From NCBI RefSeq assembly GCF_000018945.1, contig NC_011978.1:124001-188000 (forward strand): DNA of 64,000 nucleotides, given 5' to 3'. A program made the translations under genes and the position numbers. This stretch comes from Thermotoga neapolitana DSM 4359 (lineage in GTDB: Bacteria > Thermotogota > Thermotogae > Thermotogales > Thermotogaceae). How positions within the stretch are numbered: the stretch's first letter is position 1; each line of letters starts with the position of its first letter. Shown here in pieces: positions 47,111 through 55,268 of the stretch. The notes under the pieces are model-generated. The model was not told the origin of the DNA and made no database searches. It saw only the letters and a list, made by a program, of their open reading frames with translations.

Positions 47111-47834
47111 GTGGATCTTTCTGGTTGCCACTCTGGTCGTGTGGGAGTTCTCGAATGTACCGCAGTATCTTCTCCCAAAGCCGTCCTCCATCGTCTCCCA
47201 GATGATCTCACAGTGGAGAATACTGCTCGTTCACAGTCTGTACACCATAGCTGAGTCCCTCTCTGGTCTTGCAATCGGTCTTGTGATCGGTGTGGGACTC
47301 GCTGTGCTAATGGACACTTTCCAGTTCATCAGAGAGATACTCTATCCCGTGTTGATCGTTTCACAGGCAATTCCCATAGTCGCCGTGGCACCGCTTGTGG
47401 TCATCTGGTTCGGACTTGGAATCGGAACGAAGGTGGGTGTTGTGGCTTTCGTGACACTCTTTCCCGTGGCTCTCAACACCCTGGAAGGATTCAGAACGAT
47501 AGATCCGGACGCACTGGACCTTTTCAGGGTGATGAAGGCAACCAGAACACAGATCTACAGATACCTGATAATACCCCACACGCTTCCTTACGTTTTCTCC
47601 GGGCTCAAGATATCCGCCACCTACGCCGTGGTCTCCGCCGTCATAGGTGAGTGGCTTGGTGCAGAGAAGGGACTTGGAATCTACATGATCAGAGCCATGA
47701 ACACGTTCAGAGCAGACAGACTCTTTGTTTCCATCGTGATAGTGGTGATCCTGAGTGTGGCCGTGTTCAAGATGGTGGATCTACTTTCAAGAAGATTCAC
47801 GCCGTGGTTTGAGGAAAGGAGGATGGTAACATGA
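47082..47834 (+). CDS. Thiamine/pyrimidine-precursor type ABC transporter permease
   Basis: 250 residues, related to SsuC/TauC/ThiX. Six helices; the EAA loop FRVMKATRTQIYRYLIIPHT. I start at TTG 47082 (LRRKYRSTAKWIF), eight bases after GGAGG; the longer open frame lies over the YkoF-type gene. It transfers substrate delivered by the next gene product. Confidence 0.87.
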   Translation: MRRKYRSTAKWIFLVATLVVWEFSNVPQYLLPKPSSIVSQMISQWRILLVHSLYTIAESLSGLAIGLVIGVGLAVLMDTFQFIREILYPVLIVSQAIPIVAVAPLVVIWFGLGIGTKVGVVAFVTLFPVALNTLEGFRTIDPDALDLFRVMKATRTQIYRYLIIPHTLPYVFSGLKISATYAVVSAVIGEWLGAEKGLGIYMIRAMNTFRADRLFVSIVIVVILSVAVFKMVDLLSRRFTPWFEERRMVT

Positions 47835-48775
47835 AGAAGATACTGGTGCTTCTCTTTCTGATTCCCCTCGTCCTTTTCGCAGAGGAAGTAACGGTTGTTC
47901 TGGACTGGTATCCAAACACGAATCACACGGGACTCTACGTTGCCAAAGACCTTGGATACTACGAAGAAGAAGGTCTGAACGTGGAGATCGTACAACCCTC
48001 CAGGCTTACGGCGGAACAAATCGTGGCCAGCGGAAAAGCAGAATTCGGTGTCAGTTACCAGGAGGCGGTCACTCTCGCCCGGGGAGAGGGGCTTCCCATC
48101 GTCTCAATAGCCGCAGTAATACAGCATAACACATCGGGATTTGCATGGCTGAAGAGTGAAGGCATAAAGAGCGTGAAAGACTGGGAAGGAAAAAAATACG
48201 GAACGTGGGGATCTCCCATAGAAAGAGCAACGATAGAGTACATCATGAAAAAATACGGTGCTGATCCTTCGAAGGTGATCTTCGTGAACGTTGGACAGAT
48301 GGACTTCTTCGCCGGGACCCTGAACGACGTGTTCGATTTCGCCTGGATCTTCTACGGGTGGGACGGTGTTGCAAGCAAGGTGAAAGGAATAGAGATAGAA
48401 TTCCTCCCGCTTCGGGAGATAGACGAGGTCTTCGACTACTACACACCCGTTCTCATAACGAGTGAATCCCTGATAGAGAAGAATCCGGACCTTGTGAGAA
48501 GATTTCTGAGAGCGACGGCAAGGGGCTACGAATACGCCATTCAGCATCCTGTCGAGGCTGCAAAGATTCTGCTCAAATACGCTCCGGAACTCGATGAAAA
48601 GATAGTTGTCGAATCTCAAAAGTACCTCGCCGGCCAGTACAGGGCAGACGCCGAAAAGTGGGGATACCAGAAAGAAGAGGTGTGGAGGAGATACGCGGAA
48701 TGGCTTCATTCGACGGGCTTTTTGAAGGAAATGATAGACGTGACGAAGGCCTTCACGAACGAATTTCTCCCGTGA
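47831..48775 (+). CDS. NMT1/THI5-like periplasmic binding protein
   Basis: 314 residues. Signal peptide MKKILVLLFLIPLVLFAEEV with cleavage near LFA. The family motif is WYPNTNHTGLYVAKDLGYYE and ISYQEAV-type FGVSYQEAVTLARGEGLPIV. THI5-like proteins bind hydroxymethylpyrimidine precursors such as FAMP (ThiY). With the YkoF-type gene this suggests thiamine precursor salvage. Confidence 0.92.
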   Translation: MKKILVLLFLIPLVLFAEEVTVVLDWYPNTNHTGLYVAKDLGYYEEEGLNVEIVQPSRLTAEQIVASGKAEFGVSYQEAVTLARGEGLPIVSIAAVIQHNTSGFAWLKSEGIKSVKDWEGKKYGTWGSPIERATIEYIMKKYGADPSKVIFVNVGQMDFFAGTLNDVFDFAWIFYGWDGVASKVKGIEIEFLPLREIDEVFDYYTPVLITSESLIEKNPDLVRRFLRATARGYEYAIQHPVEAAKILLKYAPELDEKIVVESQKYLAGQYRADAEKWGYQKEEVWRRYAEWLHSTGFLKEMIDVTKAFTNEFLP

Positions 48776-49479
48776 TCTCGGTGAGGAACCTGAAAGTTCG
48801 ATACGGTGATCTTCAGGTGGTGGAGGATCTCTCCCTGGATCTTTTCGAGGGAGAGATCCTCTCTCTTGTTGGACCTTCTGGTTGTGGTAAGACTACCATC
48901 GTGAAGGCCATTCTCGGTCTCATCCCGTATGAAGGAAACGTGTTGATCTCCACATCCAGTGTGGGATACTGCCCTCAAAAAGACGTACTCTTCGACTGGA
49001 TGACGGTTTACGAAAACGCCGCCCTTCCGCTCATTCTGAGGGGCAAAAAAGCTACAGAGAACGTGAAAGAACTGATCGAAAGGTTCGGCCTTTCGGGCTT
49101 CGAAGACAAACGTCCTTATCAGCTGAGTGGAGGTATGAGACAGAGACTTTCGGTCCTCAGGGCCGTGCTTTCGGGGAAAGACCTCCTGGTACTGGACGAG
49201 CCCTTCTCATCGGTCGACGCGTACACGAGAAAGAAACTTCAGATATGGCTTTCAGAAGAGATACACAGAATGAAAAGCTCTGCCATACTGATCACACACG
49301 ACGTGGAGGAAGCCGTGTTTCTCTCCGACAGGATACTGGTCCTTTCCCCACGACCCACGAAGGTATTGAGGGAGATCCTGGTACCATTTCCAAAACCGAG
49401 AACGCTCGAAGTGCTCTCGGATCCACTCTTTTCTGAGTTAGAAAAGAAGATTCTGGAGATCCTCATGAATCAACTCTGA
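48772..49479 (+). CDS. ABC transporter ATP-binding protein of the thiamine-precursor type
   Basis: 235 residues. Walker A GPSGCGKTTIVKAILG, Q-loop VGYCPQKDVLFDWMTV, signature [14 protein letters not shown], Walker B LLVLDEPFSSVDA, THDVEEAVFLSDR. It starts at GTG 48772 overlapping the binding-protein stop, without a strong site. The C-terminus overlaps the convergent activase gene by 17 bases. Confidence 0.92.
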   Translation: MISVRNLKVRYGDLQVVEDLSLDLFEGEILSLVGPSGCGKTTIVKAILGLIPYEGNVLISTSSVGYCPQKDVLFDWMTVYENAALPLILRGKKATENVKELIERFGLSGFEDKRPYQLSGGMRQRLSVLRAVLSGKDLLVLDEPFSSVDAYTRKKLQIWLSEEIHRMKSSAILITHDVEEAVFLSDRILVLSPRPTKVLREILVPFPKPRTLEVLSDPLFSELEKKILEILMNQL

Positions 49480-52400
49480 TCTTCTCCGAAGCACTCTCTG
49501 AAAATTCCTCCACAACACCCAGGCCGTCGATCACACCGTTGAGGTAGTTTCTCAGGCGTCTCACCTGGAACATGAAGGCTTCTAACTTACTCTGAACGGT
49601 AGGAGTGAATGGGTTTCCGTCGGACTCTATGTGTATCACCGGAAGGTCTCCAAACTCTTCCAGCACTTTCTTAATCTTCCCCTTTGCCTTGTGTTTCAAC
49701 TCTTCCAATCCTCTCTTCACAATTGCTTCTGCTATTCTGCTCGGCATACAGCCGAACGGTCCGATGGAGATGATACCATCGTAATGTTCCACTATTTCGT
49801 GGAGAATCGTGCCGATCGTGAGGATCGCTTCACCCGTGAGCCTTGGGTTCAGGTAGTCCCTGGCGGATCTGACGATTTCCCTTATGTTCACCATGTGACC
49901 TCTGTAAAAGCCCGTTTTTTCCATGATCCTTTTCACTCGCTTCTCTATGTACCTTTTCACCAGCACCTCTATGCGTTTTTTCAGTCTGTCCATTCCTGTG
50001 GAGTCCGGCGAGATCAACCTGTTCAGGAAGAGATAATCCGTGTAGTAGATCCATTCGTGAACGGGGGAGATGTGCATGACGATGCCGTTCTTTTCCATGA
50101 GTTCTTCCAGGTTCTTCCTGGAAAATTCATCCCTTCTGACGTATATTTCACCTGTCAGAAGCACCCTGGGAGCGTGTTCGTAGTCCACTCTCTTTTCAAC
50201 ACCCGAGAGTATCTCTGCAACTTTCTCGAGCGTTTTGAAGAACTTTCGAAGAGGATCGTTCGCCAGACTGAGCAGTATCTTTTCTTTGCAGCCCTCCACA
50301 ACCTTCCTTGCTTCTTCTCTATCCTTTGCAAGCGTCATAACACCCCGTTCCACATCGAAGAAGACGTCCGATACAACCACCGCAAGCCAGGCCCTTATCC
50401 TGAAGGCGGTCCCCAGACCAGCGTAAGCGTTCTCCGAGTTGAGTCCAAAGAGCGTTACGTTCTCCACGTTGTTTCTGTCCAGCCACAGGTTCATGAATAC
50501 GCTGTATTGTCCAAATCTGCATGGCCCCATCGTCTCTGGCATGAAGTAGAGAACGATTTCGTCCCGATTCGCCTTCTCTTTCACGTACTTTATGAGACTT
50601 CCAAGGGTGAGCTGAAGAGGCAGACACTCCTTCGACAGAGAGTTCCCCCTTCCGAGCTTGAACTCCTCCACATCCGGTGGTGGACATACATCGGATCTGA
50701 CACCATAGTATCTGAACGCTGCAGAAAGACACTGAGAACCGAACTGTCCCATCGAAGGAAAGACGACCTTCACACGCTCGTCGTCGAGCGTTTTTCTCTT
50801 TCCATCCGGCGTGATGATGTAGAGTCTGTCCTTTTCCAGAACGGTGTAGGGTCTTTTCACCGGACTTTTTCCTTCTTCTTTTTTCTTCAGTTTGAGGTAA
50901 CTTCTCACTATATCGATGAACGCCTCCACTCTTGTCTCCACACCCGCATCCGCCGTGTGACTGTCGAGTTCCAGCACCAGGGAAGGCTTCTTCCCCATGA
51001 TGTCTCTGAAGTAGGAGATGATGAAAGAATCTGGTCCACAGCTGAAGTTGGTGATGTAGACACCGAAGAGTTTTGGGTGCTTTTCGACGAATCGGGCTGC
51101 CTTCAGTATCATCTCTCCCCAGGACCAGTACATGTTCCTGTAACCATCTTCTTTTTCGAAGGGAAGAGAGTCGAAGTTTATGATGGGTATTCCGCGGGTG
51201 GCGAACTTTTCTGGAATTCCCATGTTTGCATCGGAAGAAAACGCGTTGTAGGACCTTCCAAAGAGAACGACTCCAAACTCTGAACTCTCAAGGACTTTCA
51301 AAAAATCGTTCCACTGCTTTTTTATCGACTCGAACCTTTCACGAAAGACCGCCTGGGCTTTTTCGAAGGCTCTTTCCCCTTCTTCTCTCGATTTTCCTAG
51401 CTTTTCTGCCAGTTTGAGGAACTGTTCTCTCTCATCTCCACGTGAAAAGTCAAAATACTCCGTCACGAGCTTTTCTTTCAAAGACGGAAAGGCCGATGAA
51501 AGCCAGTCCGCTTCACTCTGAACGAAGGGACAGAAAACGTTGTAGTTCTCGGAATTTTCCACCTTTATCCCACGTATTCTGGGAACGAAGATCAAATCCG
51601 GATTTTTCGAAAGAAGGTCGTACATGTATCCATGGGAGAGTTCCACCGGGAAACAGAACTCGGAGTTCTTCATTTCCCAGCCACGTCTGTCGGATTTTTC
51701 AGGAACGATCACCTCGAATCCCAGTTCCTCCAAAAATGTGTAGAACAGAGGAAAGAGGTTGTTCATCGCAAGAGATCTGCTCAGACCGATCGTCTTCGAT
51801 GAACCTTTTACGTGTTCGAAATCGAAGATGTACCTTTCTCTTTTTTTCACGAAATTGTACTTCGTGCTGTCGACGTTCAGGTGTCTCACCACGTTTTCGT
51901 ACCTGTTGCAGGCACCACCGAAGGGGAACCTCTTTCCATCGATCTCTATGATCCTGATTTCACACTTTCTGTCACACTTTTCTTTTCCACCAGGGCAGAT
52001 GAACGTTCCTCTGTATTTGACCTCTCTGGATATCAACTCTTTCAGATCGAATTCTTTCTCCTTCAAAAATCCAAGTTCCAGATTCTCTTTGGTGAGGAGT
52101 GCTACGCCGTAGGCACCCATCAGGCCGGGATGAGGGGGAACCACGATCTTTTTTCCGACGAGGGCGGCCATGGCAACGGGAACGGCTCTGTTGTAGCAGA
52201 CTCCGCCTTGCATGAAGATCTTCTTCCCAACGGGTCTGTTTCCTTTTACCCTGTTCAGATAGTTCATGCACACAGAGTACACAAGCCCTGCGCAGATGTC
52301 CTCTTTGGAGATACCTTCGTTCACAGCAGTTTTGACATCGCTTCCTATGAAAGCAGCACACTGGTCGCTGAAGTTCGGTGGGTTTTCACCCTTCATGGCG

Positions 52401-53710
52401 AGGTCCCCGATCTCCGTGTAATGAACCCTCAAAGATTCCCCTGCAGCTTCCTCGAGGAAGGATCCCGTTCCGGCAGAGCACGCCTCGTTCATGGCATAAT
52501 CGGTGGGCACACCGTTCACCAGATAAGTGTATTTCGCATCCTGACCGCCTATTTCGAAGATGGTGTCCACTTCCGGATCGAAGTGGGCCGCCGCCCTGGC
52601 ATGGGCCATGATCTCGTTGTAGACGGCATCGGTCTGTGAGTAAAGTCCCACGATCTTTCTTCCAGAACCTGTAACACCCAGACCGATTATCCTCACCCTG
52701 GTTCCGTTCAACTGTTCGAGGATCGAGGTGTAACACTGTCGTGCCGCCCTTATGGGATCACCGAGGGTTCTCAGATACACACCGGCGAGAATGGCGTTGT
52801 CCTTGTACCTCATCAGAACTGCCTTCGTGGTGGTCGATCCAACGTCTATTCCCAGAATACACACATCACCATCTTTTGCTTCCTGAAAGGGCATCTCCTT
52901 GAACTCCACCAGATGAGCGTACTTTCTCAGGGGCTCATGCGTGGGAAAGCTGGATCTTTTTTCTTCCTTTATCACGAAAGTGCGCTTTGTTTCGATCCTG
53001 TTTGCGATTCCCCAGAGATACGCCCCGAACGCTTCGAAGAACAGGGCTTCCTCGGGAACAACAACGTCGAGAAATCTTCTCAGGTGCTTCAGCATGAGTC
53101 TGTTCCTGGTCGTACCCCCAACAAGCAGGATCTTTTTCACGTTCGCCTTGTGTGCAAGTTCGACGATTTTGTCGGCCATCACCTTTCCAAGACCGTTCAG
53201 AACCAATTCTTTTGGCACTCCCTTGTTCAGAGCGTGTGTGCAGTCGCTTTTGCAGAAGACCGTACATCTGGAGGAGAGTTCGTAATACTCTTCCACGTTC
53301 ACCCTGTTTGCTTCCTCGAGGGAGATCCCCATTCTCTGAAGTTGTTGCAGGAAAAACTCACCCGTGCCCGAGGCACACTTGCTACCCGTGTATATACCCG
53401 TTATGATTCCCTTCTCGTTCACCCTGTAGAGTACGGTGTTTTCCCCTCCCGCACTGACTATGGCCTCCACCCGACCGTATTTCTCCATAAGGTGTCTGTA
53501 GGCGACCTCCGTTGCTTCAGCCTCAGAAATCTGAGGAAGATCTATCACTTCTCTTGTTTTGCGCCCGGTGAGGACAACGGGACCTTTTTCGAGGAAGGTG
53601 GGTATCATGGAAGAAAGGAGTGCAAGCGGGTCTCCGTTGTGGGGAAGATTGCCCTTCCCGCTTTTGCTGTAGAAAGATACGCTCGAGGATCCAACGCACA
53701 CACCGGTCAT
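49463..53710 (-). CDS. Giant acyl-CoA dehydratase activase fusion (BadF/HgdC twice, plus DUF2229 and HgdB-like parts)
   Basis: 1415 residues. Two ASKHA ATPase modules come first, about 1-250 and 283-550; each keeps the cluster Cys in CASGTGEFF (112) and CSAGTGSFL (411), and the second has the phosphate loop LGIDVGSTTTKAVLM. Then a Cys-rich stretch (ICPGGKEKCDRKCEI, about 571-585, and GGACNRYEN), a DUF2229 region, and a C-terminal part related to the 2-hydroxyacyl-CoA dehydratase subunits (CLPLQLTLGSLIKYV, GPFGCMPSRIAEAI). These proteins couple ATP hydrolysis to low-potential electron transfer. The real substrate is unknown. I start at ATG 53710, after GAGGTG; the open frame extends 30 codons more across the promoter. 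Confidence 0.9.
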   Translation of the reverse strand: MTGVCVGSSSVSFYSKSGKGNLPHNGDPLALLSSMIPTFLEKGPVVLTGRKTREVIDLPQISEAEATEVAYRHLMEKYGRVEAIVSAGGENTVLYRVNEKGIITGIYTGSKCASGTGEFFLQQLQRMGISLEEANRVNVEEYYELSSRCTVFCKSDCTHALNKGVPKELVLNGLGKVMADKIVELAHKANVKKILLVGGTTRNRLMLKHLRRFLDVVVPEEALFFEAFGAYLWGIANRIETKRTFVIKEEKRSSFPTHEPLRKYAHLVEFKEMPFQEAKDGDVCILGIDVGSTTTKAVLMRYKDNAILAGVYLRTLGDPIRAARQCYTSILEQLNGTRVRIIGLGVTGSGRKIVGLYSQTDAVYNEIMAHARAAAHFDPEVDTIFEIGGQDAKYTYLVNGVPTDYAMNEACSAGTGSFLEEAAGESLRVHYTEIGDLAMKGENPPNFSDQCAAFIGSDVKTAVNEGISKEDICAGLVYSVCMNYLNRVKGNRPVGKKIFMQGGVCYNRAVPVAMAALVGKKIVVPPHPGLMGAYGVALLTKENLELGFLKEKEFDLKELISREVKYRGTFICPGGKEKCDRKCEIRIIEIDGKRFPFGGACNRYENVVRHLNVDSTKYNFVKKRERYIFDFEHVKGSSKTIGLSRSLAMNNLFPLFYTFLEELGFEVIVPEKSDRRGWEMKNSEFCFPVELSHGYMYDLLSKNPDLIFVPRIRGIKVENSENYNVFCPFVQSEADWLSSAFPSLKEKLVTEYFDFSRGDEREQFLKLAEKLGKSREEGERAFEKAQAVFRERFESIKKQWNDFLKVLESSEFGVVLFGRSYNAFSSDANMGIPEKFATRGIPIINFDSLPFEKEDGYRNMYWSWGEMILKAARFVEKHPKLFGVYITNFSCGPDSFIISYFRDIMGKKPSLVLELDSHTADAGVETRVEAFIDIVRSYLKLKKKEEGKSPVKRPYTVLEKDRLYIITPDGKRKTLDDERVKVVFPSMGQFGSQCLSAAFRYYGVRSDVCPPPDVEEFKLGRGNSLSKECLPLQLTLGSLIKYVKEKANRDEIVLYFMPETMGPCRFGQYSVFMNLWLDRNNVENVTLFGLNSENAYAGLGTAFRIRAWLAVVVSDVFFDVERGVMTLAKDREEARKVVEGCKEKILLSLANDPLRKFFKTLEKVAEILSGVEKRVDYEHAPRVLLTGEIYVRRDEFSRKNLEELMEKNGIVMHISPVHEWIYYTDYLFLNRLISPDSTGMDRLKKRIEVLVKRYIEKRVKRIMEKTGFYRGHMVNIREIVRSARDYLNPRLTGEAILTIGTILHEIVEHYDGIISIGPFGCMPSRIAEAIVKRGLEELKHKAKGKIKKVLEEFGDLPVIHIESDGNPFTPTVQSKLEAFMFQVRRLRNYLNGVIDGLGVVEEFSESASEKIRVDS

Positions 53711-53732
53711 TGGCATCACCTCTTTGTTGGAT

Positions 53733-53761
53733 ATTTTAACACCAAAAGATTTCATCCTCAA
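53733..53761 (-). promoter_or_regulatory. Promoter of the activase fusion gene
   Basis: On the minus strand TTGAGG (53756-53761), 17 bases, TAAAAT (53733-53738), about 23 bases before ATG 53710. It supports the shorter start. Confidence 0.6.
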
Positions 53762-53771
53762 CTTTTCCCCC

Positions 53772-53800
53772 TTGAAATCCTCTGCAGTCTGTGATATCAT
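53772..53800 (+). promoter_or_regulatory. Promoter of the tRNA-Lys-Leu-Gly operon
   Basis: TTGAAA (53772-53777), a 17-base spacer and TATCAT (53795-53800), ten bases before the first tRNA base, so the leader is nearly absent. Confidence 0.75.
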
Positions 53801-53810
53801 TTGTACCGGC

Positions 53811-53886
53811 GACCCGGTAGCTCAGCAGGCAGAGCACCTGACTTTTAATCAGGGGGTCGTGGGTTCGAATCCCACCCGGGTCACCA
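53811..53886 (+). tRNA. tRNA-Lys (UUU)
   Basis: Acceptor GACCCGG pairs with CCGGGTC; the anticodon loop is CTTTTAA in the stem CTGA/TCAG, giving TTT; T loop GTTCGAAT; CCA encoded. First of three tRNAs in one transcript. MnmA from 18188 would thiolate its U34. Confidence 0.97.
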
Positions 53887-53891
53887 GTGGT

Positions 53892-53978
53892 GCGAGAGTG
53901 GCGGAACTGGCAGACGCGCTGGACTTAGAATCCAGTGGGCTGAAGCCCGTGTGGGTTCAAGTCCCACCTCTCGCACCA
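53892..53978 (+). tRNA. tRNA-Leu (UAG)
   Basis: Acceptor GCGAGAG pairs with CTCTCGC; anticodon loop CTTAGAA gives TAG; a long variable arm (TGGGCTGAAGCCCGT) marks a class II tRNA; CCA encoded. It follows the Lys tRNA by five bases. Confidence 0.97.
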
Positions 53979-53989
53979 GGATAGAGCAG

Positions 53990-54064
53990 GCGGGTGTAGC
54001 TCAGTGGTAGAGCACCAGCTTGCCAAGCTGGGGGTCGCGGGTTCGAATCCCGTCGCCCGCTCCA
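53990..54064 (+). tRNA. tRNA-Gly (GCC)
   Basis: Acceptor GCGGGTG pairs with CGCCCGC with one G-U; anticodon loop TTGCCAA gives GCC; T loop GTTCGAAT; CCA encoded. Last tRNA before the terminator. Confidence 0.97.
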
Positions 54065-54071
54065 GAGAAGA

Positions 54072-54100
54072 GAAGGGGGATATCCCCTTCTTCTTTTTCT
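54072..54100 (+). terminator. Terminator of the tRNA operon
   Basis: GAAGGGG, GATAT loop, CCCCTTC, then TTCTTTTTCT, seven bases after the last CCA. Confidence 0.85.
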
Positions 54101-54113
54101 TTGATGGAGGTCG

Positions 54114-55268
54114 ATGCAGTTGTACACCTTCTCCGTGGTGACCTCTCTGATAACGATCGTTATCACTCAGAGAATCCTGAAAAAACTCTCCCTTTCCCTC
54201 CTGTCCGGAGTGGTCGTCCTGTTTCTCATACTGAGAATTTCCAGCGTGGTTGAAATTGCACTGCGTGTTCTGACATCTTCTTCGTTCTGGTCTCTTCTGT
54301 CGACTGTGTTTCTGATCTATCTTCTTTCTGGTATGATGGAATCATCCGGTGATTACAGGAAATTCTCTAAAGAGATGAGAAACATCTTCTCCAAAAACGT
54401 GGATTCGTTCGTTCCTGCTCTCATCGGACTCATGCCGATGCCAGGTGGTGCACTTTTCACCGCCCCAATGGTGAAAAACTCCCTTCCAGATGAAAGTCCC
54501 CTGAGACTTGCCGTCAAAAACTACTGGTTCAGACACACGATAGAATTCTTCTGGCCCATATACCCTGCAGTGGTACTCGTGTCAGAACTTTCCGGTGTTC
54601 ATGTGAACAGTGTTTCTTTAAAACTGTTTCCTGTTTTTGCACTCGCCTTCACAACAGGCTGGTTGTTCTTCAACGGAAAGCAGGTGCCATATCTGTCGAA
54701 GCCACGCTCCATTTCCAACCTTGTTGTGCTTTTTCCCATCACCGGAACTGGCCTTATGATTCTGGCGTTCCGGGTACCGGGCTGGCTCGCCCTCCTTTTG
54801 AACACAGCAGGATACACCGTCTTCAGAAGAAAGTTCTTTCTGAGTGCTCTGAAAAGCACCCTCAGAAAATGGGATGTTTTCGTTGTGCTCTTTCTTGTTT
54901 ACTGTTACAAGGTTGCGATCGACACCATGAACGTGGGAGAAAAAATCGCCCATGAGTTTCTGGAATGGCACATCTCTCCGTTTCTTCTTCTCTTTTTTCT
55001 TCCCTTCGTATCCGGTGTCTCCACAGGAATAACACAGGCGGCGGTCGGTATTTCTCTTCCCGTTGTTCTCAGTATGTTTAGCAAGGAGTACGCTATATAC
55101 ACCTACATGTTCGCTGTGGGTGGTGTTATACTGTCTCCGGTTCATCTCTGTGTGGTTCTTTCCGCGAAGTTCTTCAGAGTCGATGTGTTTGAAATTCTCA
55201 GAAGGGTCTTTTTCCCACTGGCGCTCACTCTGGTCTTTGGTGCCCTCATCCTGGGGGTGATCACGTGA
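54114..55268 (+). CDS. DUF401-family integral membrane protein
   Basis: 384 residues with about nine or ten hydrophobic helices. The family hallmark [20 protein letters not shown] is at about 101-120, and a second hairpin region ([20 protein letters not shown]) near 300. The pattern resembles anion or carboxylate transporters but no substrate is established. The ATG is preceded by TGGAGGTCG. It overlaps uvrA by four bases. There is no obvious promoter apart from the tRNA terminator region, so read-through may matter. Confidence 0.85.
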   Translation: MQLYTFSVVTSLITIVITQRILKKLSLSLLSGVVVLFLILRISSVVEIALRVLTSSSFWSLLSTVFLIYLLSGMMESSGDYRKFSKEMRNIFSKNVDSFVPALIGLMPMPGGALFTAPMVKNSLPDESPLRLAVKNYWFRHTIEFFWPIYPAVVLVSELSGVHVNSVSLKLFPVFALAFTTGWLFFNGKQVPYLSKPRSISNLVVLFPITGTGLMILAFRVPGWLALLLNTAGYTVFRRKFFLSALKSTLRKWDVFVVLFLVYCYKVAIDTMNVGEKIAHEFLEWHISPFLLLFFLPFVSGVSTGITQAAVGISLPVVLSMFSKEYAIYTYMFAVGGVILSPVHLCVVLSAKFFRVDVFEILRRVFFPLALTLVFGALILGVIT

